In this document: one piece after another, positions 15,154-25,100 of the stretch
Layout: each line of letters starts with the position of its first letter
How positions within the stretch are numbered: position 1 is the stretch's first letter
DNA from: Streptococcus orisratti DSM 15617
GTDB taxonomy: Bacteria > Bacillota > Bacilli > Lactobacillales > Streptococcaceae
Direction: 5' to 3'
Length of the DNA: 64,000 bases
NCBI RefSeq assembly: GCF_000380105.1
Contig: NZ_KB904448.1
Span: 1 to 64,000, forward strand
The notes under the pieces: generated by a model
What the model saw: the letters and a program-made list of their open reading frames with translations, nothing else
What the model was told of the DNA's origin: nothing
Databases searched by the model: none
Made by a program: the position numbers and the translations under genes

Positions 15154-16890
15154 TTAATGAACTAGTTTTTCAATTTTCCGACAATATAGGACAATCCCAC
15201 TTATTTTATTCATTAAAATCTTATGTTCAGCTTTGTAAATATCCAATAATTTCTCAACCAAATCGACTACTTGTAGTTCAGCAATATCTGCAGCAAACAA
15301 ATTTAAAGATTGCACATTATATAAGTGACTCAATTCCAAATGTTCTCCATTTAACAGTTGATATTTTTGGGAGATATATTTTTTTCTATCAAACACTTTG
15401 AGCAAATATGCATTAAGTTGCCACTCCCCATTATGAGAACTTACCATGAACACTAGACCTGGAATTTCAATTGGTAAATCAAACTTTAAAGCTTTATTAA
15501 ACCAATTCTTGAAATTTATATACACTGAGTCAATGTTAAACTTTTCTTTCACTATTACCTCTTTATCATGTATTCCCAACTCCTTCAGTTGTATACTTGA
15601 AAACTCCAACCCGCCTAATATGATAAAGTATAAAAATAGTGTTAACGATCTTATCTCATCGATTTTATTATCCTGTTTATATAGATTATGTTTATGAAAA
15701 TACCCATTTCGTTGATATCTTGTCCATTGTGAAATTGCATGATTCATACAGCCTCTGACTTTTGCTGATAAAGCTAATTTTGCTTCTTTCGAGGTAATGA
15801 ATTCATTCAATGACCCTAACGTACTATCAATCATTTCAGCATTGTCTTTAGTATATTGAATCCTTCGGTTTCCGTTTTGTCTGTTTGATCTTATAGAAAA
15901 TCCCTTATCAATATTAAGTTGAACTATCTTATACATTAATTGTTCTATTGACTTTAGATACCCTGATATTATACCTGTTAATTCTAACTCACCCATCGAA
16001 TGGCTATAAATATCAAATAACCATTCAGCACTGATGAAACTCTCTGAAAAATCATTTTTGCCAGTCATTGCGAGATACATCTTATTCTCTAAAAACTTCC
16101 CTTCAACTTTCAAAAAATCTTCATTTGTAAGGAATCCTGATTTACCATAGTCGAATATTGCTTTATAATCCATAGTTTGTAACATTTCGGACTTTTTTGT
16201 TCGAAAAGCTGATAATGTATTTTTACTTGGGATAATTACCGTTTTATAAGTTATTTCACTCATGATTCGTTCATGAAACTCTCTTGCGAAACTGATAAAA
16301 GAATTATATTCTGCTTCATCAAAATACTGTAAAAAGAATGATTTTATTGGGAAGACTTTTACTAAACCATTTTGATTTAACTCACTATTCCCATTCACCA
16401 AGTTAGCTAAGTCCACAAAATGTATTGCATCACGTAAAATAAATATATGGATTTCATCAACATTATCAGCCTTAGCATGAAGAGATTTTGAAATTTTATC
16501 ATAATCCGTATTGCTAGCACTTTCATATGAAATATCATAAAGAAAAAATACTTCAACTCGTATGCCATTAGGGCAAAGCAACATGGAGTATGCCTCAGTT
16601 CCATCTCCATAATAATGTTCCTCAAAGAAGATTGATTTTCGCTCTAAAATATTTTTGATGATTTTAAAGATATATATTTCAATCCAAGAACGGTACTCTG
16701 ATTCTTGAGCTTTGAACCTATTAAATTCTACATTTCCAATATCAAATAGATGCTTCGAGGGAAGAAATATTAAATCTTCCTCATCAATAGTTTCATCATA
16801 GATAGGGGATTCCCCAATCAAAGATTTTATGTGATAATATAATGCTCCAAAGTGATGCTCGTAAATATCGAAATTCAAATTATTTTCCAT
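15154..16890 (-). CDS. Large protein with a HEPN-type RNxxxH motif, candidate defence effector
   Basis: A 578-aa protein from the ATG at 16890 (MENNLNFDIYEHHF...); a TTG 15 nt upstream is less likely. About residues 390-470 form a helical stretch containing WTRYQRNGYFHKHNL. RNGYFH fits the HEPN ribonuclease signature R-[NDH]-x3-H, followed by a hydrophobic helix (LTLFLYFIILGGL). The N-terminal 200 residues (EEHYYGDGTEAYSMLLCPNGIRVEVFF) look like a separate alpha/beta domain I cannot name. There are no clear membrane segments. Standing alone next to a prophage, it suggests an RNA-cleaving abortive-infection protein, but this is inference from one motif. Confidence 0.55.
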   Translation of the reverse strand: MENNLNFDIYEHHFGALYYHIKSLIGESPIYDETIDEEDLIFLPSKHLFDIGNVEFNRFKAQESEYRSWIEIYIFKIIKNILERKSIFFEEHYYGDGTEAYSMLLCPNGIRVEVFFLYDISYESASNTDYDKISKSLHAKADNVDEIHIFILRDAIHFVDLANLVNGNSELNQNGLVKVFPIKSFFLQYFDEAEYNSFISFAREFHERIMSEITYKTVIIPSKNTLSAFRTKKSEMLQTMDYKAIFDYGKSGFLTNEDFLKVEGKFLENKMYLAMTGKNDFSESFISAEWLFDIYSHSMGELELTGIISGYLKSIEQLMYKIVQLNIDKGFSIRSNRQNGNRRIQYTKDNAEMIDSTLGSLNEFITSKEAKLALSAKVRGCMNHAISQWTRYQRNGYFHKHNLYKQDNKIDEIRSLTLFLYFIILGGLEFSSIQLKELGIHDKEVIVKEKFNIDSVYINFKNWFNKALKFDLPIEIPGLVFMVSSHNGEWQLNAYLLKVFDRKKYISQKYQLLNGEHLELSHLYNVQSLNLFAADIAELQVVDLVEKLLDIYKAEHKILMNKISGIVLYCRKIEKLVH

Positions 16891-16971
16891 GTAATTCACC
16901 ATCAATTATGATTTATACGGCTATTATACCACTAAAAACGAAAAAAACTGCAACCTTTCAGTCACAGTCAC

Positions 16972-18360
16972 TTACAAGTCTACCTCTGTCCCCTCTAAGA
17001 ATTTTACACTTATCTGCCCATCTTCTGAAATTGTAATGCTATCCAATACCTGACACATCTCATACGAATCGAATTCCCAGGAAGGCTTGTTTATCATTTC
17101 AGCCAACTTCGTACTATAATGCTTTTCTAGCGGACGATTTTCTTCTAGAATCTTATTCCACTTCCCATGCAACAGATCCACGTTCTCACTCAATAGTTCT
17201 ACAGCCATTACTACGGCTCTCTCTAACGTTTCTTCATCAATATGGTTATTCTGACAGCCAATCTGTCCTTTGACCCTATATCGATTGTTACATTGCCAAA
17301 CCTTGCGTTTACCTCGACTGGTGGTCCAGTTCTTTCGACCAAAGGCTGAACCACATTCTTTACAGAACACCTTAGTTGTAAAAGGGTTATCGTCATTTTG
17401 CATGATATAGGACTTGAGCTGATGCTCCTCTCGGTAGGCTTTCCTCCTTGCCAATTCCAACTGTACTAATTCCCAAGTGTCTTTGTCAATAATAGCTTCA
17501 TGGCTATTTTCTACATAGTATTGGTTAACTTGACCATCATTGGCAATCCGTTTCTTAGTCAAAAAATCAACTGTAAAAGTCTTTTGTAATAAGGCATCAC
17601 CCTTATACTTTTCATTTTGAAGCATTTTCTGTATTGCGCTTGGATACCAATTTGCCTTTCCCGTCCAACCAGGTATTTCATTGTCATTCAAATACTTAGC
17701 AATGGATTCAGGACTATACCCCTCTAAGAATTTCTCGTATATGTATTTTACAGTTTCAGCTTGCTGAGGGTTAATGATAAGCCTACCATTCTCATCCTTG
17801 TCATAACCCATGAACTTTGTGGTATTCACCCGAACTTCCCCACGTTCAAACTTCTTACGAATTCCCCACGTCGCATTCTCTGAGATAGAGCGTGACTCAT
17901 CCTGTGCTAAGGAAGAAAGGATTGTAAGGAGAACTTCACCTTTGGAATCCAGGCTGTCAATATTCTCTTTCTCAAAAGTCACACCAACACCAAGTTCTTT
18001 CAACTCTCGGACGTACTTAATGCAGTCAAGGGTGTTTCTGGCAAAGCGACTGATCGACTTGACCAAAATCCTATCCACCTTACCAGCCTTACAATCTTGT
18101 ATCAAGCGATTAAAAGCATCACGTTTTTTGGTATTGGTTGCTGAGATGCCCTCATCCGCATAGATGTCAACTAACTCATAATCTTCGTGTTTTGAGATAA
18201 ACTCTCGGTAATAATTAACTTGGTTTTCATAACTTGATAGCTGTTCTTCTTGGTCTGTGGACACTCGACAATATGCGGCTACCTTGATTTTCTTCCTGTC
18301 CTGATGAAGAATACTGGTCTGCACTTTCTTGGCTGGAATAACTGTAATACTTTTCCCCAT
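16972..18360 (-). CDS. Large serine recombinase, phage integrase subunit 1
   Basis: A 462-aa site-specific recombinase. Its resolvase domain has AAYCRVSTDQEEQ (nucleophile Ser near residue 34), ILVKSISRFARNT and LAQDESRSISEN. The recombinase domain at about 190-300 has GYDKDENG and NEKYKGDALLQKT. The zinc ribbon is complete (CKECG...CNNRYR...GC, about 335-375), and a helical C-terminus ends FLEGTEVDL. It appears full length. Its start lies inside the 3' end of the second recombinase gene (134-nt overlap), so the two are co-translated. Paired serine recombinases are known in this phage group and probably integrate and excise it together. Confidence 0.9.
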   Translation of the reverse strand: MGKSITVIPAKKVQTSILHQDRKKIKVAAYCRVSTDQEEQLSSYENQVNYYREFISKHEDYELVDIYADEGISATNTKKRDAFNRLIQDCKAGKVDRILVKSISRFARNTLDCIKYVRELKELGVGVTFEKENIDSLDSKGEVLLTILSSLAQDESRSISENATWGIRKKFERGEVRVNTTKFMGYDKDENGRLIINPQQAETVKYIYEKFLEGYSPESIAKYLNDNEIPGWTGKANWYPSAIQKMLQNEKYKGDALLQKTFTVDFLTKKRIANDGQVNQYYVENSHEAIIDKDTWELVQLELARRKAYREEHQLKSYIMQNDDNPFTTKVFCKECGSAFGRKNWTTSRGKRKVWQCNNRYRVKGQIGCQNNHIDEETLERAVVMAVELLSENVDLLHGKWNKILEENRPLEKHYSTKLAEMINKPSWEFDSYEMCQVLDSITISEDGQISVKFLEGTEVDL

Positions 18361-19468
18361 CTCTATCCCTTTCTATTACTGTTACTGGCGAGGTTACTGT
18401 CCAATTTGAGATATCTACTTCTGGCACACGCATCCCCTTACAAGCTGCTTTTCCCTCTTTTATGTATTTGGAACAGCACCAAACAATTTTTTTCTTGTAA
18501 GAAACTTGTCTCTTTAAAGTCGAACCACAATGCTGACACTTTAATAACCCCGTAAATTTATAGGTTTTGTTTCTACCTTGTTGCCATCTTCTACTATTTA
18601 ATTTGTCCTGAACTGCTTGCCAATCTTCTTTTGAAATAATGGCTTCATGATTATCTTCAATCAAGTATTGTTCAAGTTCGCCTTGGTTCAATTTTTTAGG
18701 ACCATTCACACCATCATGGAAATACTTCTGCAGTAAGACTGAACCTTTGTATTTTTCATTGCTTAACATTTGACGGATCGTGGTATCATGCCATTTAGCA
18801 CCTGTGACAGTCGCAACTCCCTTTTCATTTAACTGTTTGGCAATGCGATGTGTACCATTTCCTGCAAGGTAAAGTGCAAATATTTCCCTTACTATTAAGG
18901 CTTCTTCAGGATTGATAATCAACTCACCGTTTTCGTCAACATCGTATCCTAAGAATCGCTTGGTGTTAATGACCAACTCTCCTCGTTGGAATTTCTTTTG
19001 AAATGCCCAACGTTGATTGCCACTCATACTCCTCAACTCGTCCTCAGCAATACTAGCTAATACTGAAAGCATCACTTCCCCTTCACTAGAAAGGGTATGA
19101 ATGTTTTGTTCCTCAAAGAAAATGTCTACTCCTATTGCCTTCAGTTCACGACTAATTTCAAGAACTGTAACCGTGTTTCTAGCAAATCGAGCAATTGACT
19201 TGGTATGAATAATATCAATCATACCTTTACGACAATCTTCAATCATGGCTTGAAAATTTGGACGATTATCCTTAGAACCAGATATACCTCTGTCATGATA
19301 AACACCTACAAAATCAATATCGTCTCTATTGGAATACAGGTTTTCAAAATACTGTTTCTGATTTTCTAACGATTCTAACTGACTTCCATTAGTCGTCGAA
19401 ACTCGAATGTAGGCACAGACCCTCTTCCTATGTTTTTGTCTATTGACTCTAATCTTCTTTACGGACAT
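18227..19468 (-). CDS. Large serine recombinase, phage integrase subunit 2
   Basis: A 413-aa recombinase with catalytic domain VCAYIRVSTTNGSQ (Ser near residue 24), HTKSIARFARNTV and IAEDELRSMSGNQ. The recombinase domain includes GYDVDENGELIINPEEA. A zinc ribbon (CQHCG...CCSKYIKEGKAAC, about 315-345) is followed by a short Ser/Gln/Arg-rich tail encoded in the region shared with the downstream recombinase. The tail's low complexity fits its being forced by the overlap. RBS AAGGAGAG. It heads the recombinase unit and is preceded by the composite control element at 19598-19630. Confidence 0.9.
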   Translation of the reverse strand: MSVKKIRVNRQKHRKRVCAYIRVSTTNGSQLESLENQKQYFENLYSNRDDIDFVGVYHDRGISGSKDNRPNFQAMIEDCRKGMIDIIHTKSIARFARNTVTVLEISRELKAIGVDIFFEEQNIHTLSSEGEVMLSVLASIAEDELRSMSGNQRWAFQKKFQRGELVINTKRFLGYDVDENGELIINPEEALIVREIFALYLAGNGTHRIAKQLNEKGVATVTGAKWHDTTIRQMLSNEKYKGSVLLQKYFHDGVNGPKKLNQGELEQYLIEDNHEAIISKEDWQAVQDKLNSRRWQQGRNKTYKFTGLLKCQHCGSTLKRQVSYKKKIVWCCSKYIKEGKAACKGMRVPEVDISNWTVTSPVTVIERDRDGEKYYSYSSQESADQYSSSGQEENQGSRILSSVHRPRRTAIKL

Positions 19469-19597
19469 TTACTCTCCTTCCTATGTAATGGCACACTATA
19501 TATCACTCTAAAGGGAATATTAGTCAAGTTATCAGACCAACTATTTCGACCTGATAAATTTATGCCACAGTTCATGGAATACAAATATTCCTCCTAC

Positions 19598-19630
19598 CTT
19601 ACTAGGTAGGTTTTGGAGTAATTTTTCCGC
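19598..19630 (-). promoter_or_regulatory. Composite phage control element facing the recombinase unit
   Basis: Read on the minus strand: GCGGAAAAAT, 10 nt, then CCTACCTAGTAAG (a variant of the CTTACTTAGTAAG palindrome). The palindrome half also forms a 7-bp hairpin CCTACCT/AGGTAGG at 19593-19610. The same box-spacing-palindrome occurs at 49890-49922 and twice near 50.0-50.1 kb. The flanking A-rich tracts of the first two are also alike. Confidence 0.65.
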
Positions 19631-19651
19631 ACTTATTGAAAAAAAAAGACA

Positions 19652-19684
19652 AAAAAAATAAAGCCTGATGTTTCCACCAGGCTT
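19652..19684 (-). terminator. Terminator of the phage late/lysis operon
   Basis: On the minus strand AAGCCTG...CAGGCTT (7-bp stem, 10-nt loop, 19661-19684) is followed by TTTATTTTTTTT. It sits 9 nt past the lysin stop and closes the leftward late operon. Confidence 0.85.
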
Positions 19685-19693
19685 ATATCTTAA

Positions 19694-21163
19694 TTATGAA
19701 ATTCTAAACCAACCTACAACTTTACCGAGTTTAACTGTTCCAGTTGAATCGTAGAGTGAGCCATCCGCCATCCATTGACGTTTTACACGACGAGTGATAC
19801 CACCGCCACCTATTTCCAATTGGTCATTGATACCGTTCTTATTATGGTCAGAATATCCATCAATATTCTGTTCCACGCCATCAATACTTTTTCCGTCTGA
19901 ATCCGTCACACAGACACCAATGTGACCATATACCAAACCATCCGTCTGAATGACATAAAAATCACCTGCTTTAGGATTCACACCCCAAGCATCGTAGATT
20001 ACTTGAAAACCATTCGATTTTGCTTTCTTCAAACAATCAATGGCATTAGTATAGGACATATTCTTATCCGTAAGTTCTTGAACAATCTTATCCACCAAGG
20101 CAACACACTGTCCACCATAAGGGTTAGATGGAACAGTCACCTTTTGACCGACCTTGGATAATGCTGACGCAACCACACGACTGGCAACACTGGTTGGAAT
20201 AGCGGTTGTTGTCCTTGAAGCCGCATTGACCTTTAGAGTTTGTCCACCTCTTAAAATATCCGTCTTCTTCAAGCCATTAATCGCAAGAAGAGCATCAACT
20301 GTTAAACCAAACTTCCGAGCGATTCCATAATACGTATCGCCTTTCTGTGCTTGATAGGTCTGCTCACTATGGCCTTTAGTTGTTCCTACTACATCCTGCT
20401 CAAGCACCCATGACTTGATTCCATCAAGTAGATAAGCTCTCTTACTGTTGGACTGGTGAACATTCTTCACTTGGATGATTTTGTAGGTTCGCCCCTTGAC
20501 CCAGTTGGCAATTTTCTGACCAGTCTGATAATGAGTCGCATGAGGCAACACCCTAAGACTATCACCAACAAGATAGATTGGTTTTGAAGGAGTTCCTGAA
20601 CTCCCAACAGTTGAACTGGGGGGCGAGGGAACTATTGTCTTGACTTCAACTCCTGTTATTGCTGATACAAGACCTTTCGCAATGTCCTCTTTCTTCTTTT
20701 CAAAAATCGCCATATCTTGTTCATTATCAATGAAGGCAATTTCCACCAAACGATAGGTGTATCCACGACTTGCTGCTTGGTTGGCATTATAGAGCCAATC
20801 TACCTTCTTAATGCCACGATTTTGGAAATAACGTGAAAGAAGAGATAGGATAGCCATATCTTCCTTATCCGCTTCTAAGGAAGATTGAATCAAGACTTCT
20901 GTTCCTTTTGCACTACCATTAAAGGCATTGAAGTGCAATTCAGTAATCGAGTCGTATCCCTTACCAATACTAGTAATACTCCGATAATCATAAACATTTT
21001 GTTCGGTAATAAAATCAATCTGTTGTCCACTGTACTTAGACATGATCTTGGCTAATTCTCGAACCTTTCCTGCTTCTGTGATGCCTAGTTTGGTATTCAC
21101 AGCTCCAGGATCATAGCCTGTTCGCCCTTGACCATGACCACAAATGACTAGATGTTTTCCCAT
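19694..21163 (-). CDS. Phage endolysin: Amidase_3, SH3-like, LysM and CHAP domains
   Basis: This 489-aa cell-wall hydrolase has an N-terminal zinc N-acetylmuramoyl-L-alanine amidase (residues 1-170): ICGHGQGRTGYDPGA, ELHFNAF and the Glu of LVEIAFIDN. A linker and SH3-like segment (about 195-265, YLVGDSLRVLPHATHY) follow. A LysM at about 270-315 (YQAQKGDTYYGIARKFGL) binds peptidoglycan. A CHAP amidase/peptidase at about 345-470 has the Cys in GGQCVAL and His in YGHIGVC. Two catalytic domains on one chain is unusual but known in streptococcal phages. There is no signal peptide, so export depends on the holin gene 6 nt upstream. Confidence 0.92.
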   Translation of the reverse strand: MGKHLVICGHGQGRTGYDPGAVNTKLGITEAGKVRELAKIMSKYSGQQIDFITEQNVYDYRSITSIGKGYDSITELHFNAFNGSAKGTEVLIQSSLEADKEDMAILSLLSRYFQNRGIKKVDWLYNANQAASRGYTYRLVEIAFIDNEQDMAIFEKKKEDIAKGLVSAITGVEVKTIVPSPPSSTVGSSGTPSKPIYLVGDSLRVLPHATHYQTGQKIANWVKGRTYKIIQVKNVHQSNSKRAYLLDGIKSWVLEQDVVGTTKGHSEQTYQAQKGDTYYGIARKFGLTVDALLAINGLKKTDILRGGQTLKVNAASRTTTAIPTSVASRVVASALSKVGQKVTVPSNPYGGQCVALVDKIVQELTDKNMSYTNAIDCLKKAKSNGFQVIYDAWGVNPKAGDFYVIQTDGLVYGHIGVCVTDSDGKSIDGVEQNIDGYSDHNKNGINDQLEIGGGGITRRVKRQWMADGSLYDSTGTVKLGKVVGWFRIS

Positions 21164-21169
21164 ATCTTC

Positions 21170-21565
21170 TCACCTCTCGTTGATTTGTTTTAAGATTGCT
21201 TGTAGTTTCTCAGGTATTGGTAGACCAATTCGAACGGTATTTTCTAGAATACTTAACCCCTCATTACTGAGATAAAAGAAAATGACCATGGTTCGAATCG
21301 TTCCACCCTGCTTGATGATTGCAGTATCAATTAAATGACCTAGTGAAACTAAAAATAAAATGGCTATCTTTTTAAAGATGCCACGAAAACCAATACTACT
21401 CGATAATTGTTTCTCTACAATTGCCGCAAATATTCCTGTAAGATAGTCGATAATGATGAAGACAAGTAAAGCATATAAGATGCCGTCTAACTCCCCAAAT
21501 AGACTACCAATCAAGCCTCCAATCATGGAAAATAAAATCTTATTAAGAGTTAACAGTTCCTTCAT
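21170..21565 (-). CDS. Phage holin (TcdE/Cph1 holin family 4-like)
   Basis: A 131-aa membrane protein with three hydrophobic segments (FSMIGGLIGSLFG; ILYALLVFIIIDYLTGIFAAI; KIAILFLVSLGHLIDTAII) and the DYLTGIFAA signature typical of the family 4 holins. The C-terminus is soluble and charged (PEKLQAILKQINER). Its RBS (GAGGTGA) lies inside the upstream gene, which it overlaps by 23 nt. It forms membrane lesions that release or time the lysin. Confidence 0.85.
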   Translation of the reverse strand: MKELLTLNKILFSMIGGLIGSLFGELDGILYALLVFIIIDYLTGIFAAIVEKQLSSSIGFRGIFKKIAILFLVSLGHLIDTAIIKQGGTIRTMVIFFYLSNEGLSILENTVRIGLPIPEKLQAILKQINER

Positions 21566-21911
21566 CGGTCACCTCGCTTTCTACTGAACCTTCCTGTACA
21601 ATGGTAGGGTCTGACCAATCCGGTTGACCGTTCTCATCAAACCGCATCAGATAAAAACATTCATGGAATAAATCAGAAAGGTTCAGAGTTAATGTCGTAC
21701 TACCCCACTGATTAAAAGCCCAAACTGTTTCTGTTGTAACCAACTGCCGCTTTCCATTTTTAATGGCAGGCCGCCTTACTTCTTCAAGATACATGTAAAA
21801 ATCCTGCTCTCCTGTCTTACAACGAATGAATTCTCCATTCTTACGCATGTAAGTGAGAGCTGTCTCCAAATCAAATGGTTCTGTTACTTTGTCAATATTG
21901 AGAAGTGCCAT
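21543..21911 (-). CDS. Phage hypothetical protein between tail fibre and holin
   Basis: A 122-aa soluble protein (MALLNIDKVTEPFDLETALTYMRKNGEFIRC...). It occupies the slot between receptor-binding protein and holin where streptococcal siphophages keep small conserved proteins of unknown role. An acidic C-terminal tail (VQEGSVESEVTDEGTVNS) overlaps the holin start. No motif is recognised. Probably tail-tip or lysis-associated, by position only. Confidence 0.6.
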   Translation of the reverse strand: MALLNIDKVTEPFDLETALTYMRKNGEFIRCKTGEQDFYMYLEEVRRPAIKNGKRQLVTTETVWAFNQWGSTTLTLNLSDLFHECFYLMRFDENGQPDWSDPTIVQEGSVESEVTDEGTVNS

Positions 21912-21916
21912 GAGAA

Positions 21917-22123
21917 CTATTCTCCTTTCCTTTCTTCAGGTTTTGTCTGAACTTCTAATAGCTCAGTCAATTCCTGTTTTTCTTTACGCAATAGGCTAAG
22001 TTCCTCATCCTTTTCCACCAATTGGATGGCAATGAGGTTCTTAGCGGTGATTTCATCAGATAGCTTGGTCACAAGTTCCTGAATGGTTAGTTTTAGTGAT
22101 TGGTTGATTTGTTCTAGATTCAT
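21917..22123 (-). CDS. Small coiled-coil phage protein
   Basis: A 68-aa, almost entirely helical, charged protein (LKLTIQELVTKLSDEITAKNL, VEKDEELSLLRKEKQELTELLEVQ) with heptad-like Leu/Ile spacing. AAAGGAG precedes the ATG. It lies between the tail fibre and the 122-aa protein. Similar short coiled coils appear here in many streptococcal phages; function unknown. Confidence 0.65.
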   Translation of the reverse strand: MNLEQINQSLKLTIQELVTKLSDEITAKNLIAIQLVEKDEELSLLRKEKQELTELLEVQTKPEERKGE

Positions 22124-22135
22124 CTGTGAACTCCT

Positions 22136-25100
22136 TTATTTAATCGTATCCCATGTCAATATGACGTCACCTCGACCTGTGATGTTTACTAAGTGTTTAA
22201 AATTGTGATTGAATTGATGAAGTACGTCTTTCAAGCTGACATAGGTTGTCCCATTTCGATAGATGCGGATATCACCGATATTCAAAATGGAGCTTGGGCG
22301 GTCAGAAGCTTTAAATGCATCAATACTCAATCGGTTAGGCAATGTTACAATTTCCCAGCCATCTGGATTGGTATATGGAGCACTAGCTAAACGTACCTTA
22401 TCGCCCACCACATCAATTTGGTCGGTATCAGTACCGTTCCATGCTCGAATCCCTACAAAGCCACCGTCATTGGCATTCCAGTTGTTCCATCGATTCGAAC
22501 CGATAATGGTTACACCACAAGGCTTACCGTTTGATGTTCCTGTCTCAAAGGAAACCCATTGGTGAGGGTAACCACTAATCTCACGAGAAATGGATGGAGA
22601 GTTTGTAAAGAACTTGATGTTACCAAGTGATAGATTGATTTTCATAGCTCCGTTGATTGCTGACAAAATACCTCCAGAAATTTTGTTGGCTGATAGGGTT
22701 ACTGACTGCACTTGGGTTATAAAGGCTGATTTGGCAAACAACTGCTTGAGAAAGGCTTCCGTCGCCATAAACTTGGTAAAGAAAGCTTGGTCGACCTTTA
22801 ACTTATCCGCAGTGATAGCTTCTGCTCCAATTCGAGCTGCAGAGATGATGCCTGACGTAATCTTGCCTGCATCAAGACTGGCAATCTTACCGCTCGCTAT
22901 CACACCATCTTGGATATAGGTCGTGCCTGTAATTTGAACGAGTTTTCCATCAATTTTGACTGTCCCATCCTTGTTGAGATTGAGCTGACTCAATACTGTT
23001 CCTGCACTGGTCAGATTTCGAACCGACCACGATCCTGCAAGTGTTGAAACCTGTGTTTGAATGGCATTTACTGTGGCTGTGGTCGCTCGACTTGTTTCTA
23101 GATTTCCGACTCGTGTCACTATCCCATTAGCCGTTTGAACAACCTGACTGATTTGATTGGTGTGATCTCCAATTGTTCGAGTATGACTACTTACAGTATC
23201 CCGCACTTCATGAAAGGCGGTTACTGTCGTAAAGTCGTCTAATGACGGTGTCCAATAGTCTGGAAAGATATCACCAGTTGATATCATTAAAGCTCTTACA
23301 TGGAACTTACCAGTTTTAACTCCATCTATTCTGACTTGAAGTTCAAATCCTTTAGAATGTTGGTACATCTCTTGCGTGACGGTAGAGGTTAGTTTGATTA
23401 ACCGATAATTGTTACCAGTTGTCAGATTGCTGCTCCACTTATTGTAGAAAGGGTGATACAAATTCCAGTTGGTCCATGTCCAAGCATTTTGACTATCCAA
23501 AATTGGACCTTGGAGTTTCATAGTACGTGTCGTCACCGCAGGGTCAAATGTAATCTCATCCGCTGAGACATGAACATATAAATGAACTTTTGATCCAACA
23601 TAGATACCACTACTATCTCCAAATTGAACTCTTCCTAAAGAGGCTATCCAGTTACTATTGGTATTTATCGTCTGATAAGCACTCCATCTGTCTGAAGTAC
23701 CAGCTATTAAGTTGCGATGCGAAACTGAGGTAGGGATTCTGCTTTCCGTTTGACTGATTCGCTGGGTAAAACTATCATAGGTGGTTCTAACCAAATTCTG
23801 CACACTAGTTGTCGTCGCATAGGGCTGGAGAGAACTGCTGGTTAGATAGCCACGACCAGTAATATTGGAATCTACCTGTGACTTGGTTTGGTAACCTTTT
23901 GAGTTAATAGCTGATTCAACTTGTGTACTTGTTAGTCGTTGTTCAATTTGCCCAGCCTGTGTACGTATAGTGGATTCTGCACTTGCTACTCGACCAGTCA
24001 AGTTATTAAAATCCGTCTTTGCGACTTTCTGTGAAATGGCATCATTGGCAATCCGTAAGTCTGCCTTTGTTTGAGTAATCTGACTTGCATTTGTATTGGC
24101 CTTAGCCAGGGCATTGTCAGCGGTTGTTTTGACCCCTTCAAGAACGGTCTTATCAGCCTTAAGCAAAATAGATTGTTGTGTTTGTTGGATGGATGTAGTA
24201 TGTCCCTCAACTGTTCGTTTCAAGCTATTGAAATCCGTTTGACTAATCTTTGAGGATACATCCGAAACTAATTGTCGAATCTGGGTTTCACTACTTGAAA
24301 TCCTGCCACTTGCCTCGGTTAATCTTGTAGAAACCTGCTCTACACCAGAAGCTGTTTGAGTGATGAGTGTCCGTTGGGTGTTCAATTCACCAGCAATATC
24401 TGCTGGATTTTCTGAATAGCCTGTGTCTAGTGAGGTCTTTGCGACTTTCAATCCTGCCACATAGAATTTATTGCCATTTGGGATAGTGCTGCCATTGTAC
24501 TCTGTCCGAAATTGGAGTGATCCATCAGATAAGACATGAACTGTTTTCCAGTAGCGTTTCCAGTCACTGGTGACAGAAATGATATCGTCTGATTCTCTCA
24601 CTCTTGCGACTGGAGATCGATAAACACTCGAACCAGTCCAAATCGCTGAAACTTTGATGGAAGAAAGTGGCTGATTCGCTTTGGCATAAAAGCTAAAAGT
24701 AATGACATCTCCTGCTTTCACAACAATATTCTGATGACTTCCGTTAAACCCTGCTTGGGTTGAACGAACAACCAGTCCTCTGAAATTCTCTGTTTCGGTA
24801 GACCAGTTGTTTCCTATATGCCAGGCATTTCCTCTATTCGACCAATCACGAGTACCAGTCATCAAATTTAGGCCATCTAGGCTAGTTGGAATTTTCGCAT
24901 CCACCTGACTGATTTCAGTTGTTATGCGATTACCCAATTGCGTAATAGATGACTCGGCAGTTTCGATTCTCTGTTTTGCTTGGTTAAAATCATTGGTTTT
25001 AACACGCTGGGAAATTTGGTCTGCTTGCACTTGAATCATGGATTCTGCACCGGTTACTCGACCAGTCAGACTATCCACCAGTTGCTTACTCGCAAGAAGT

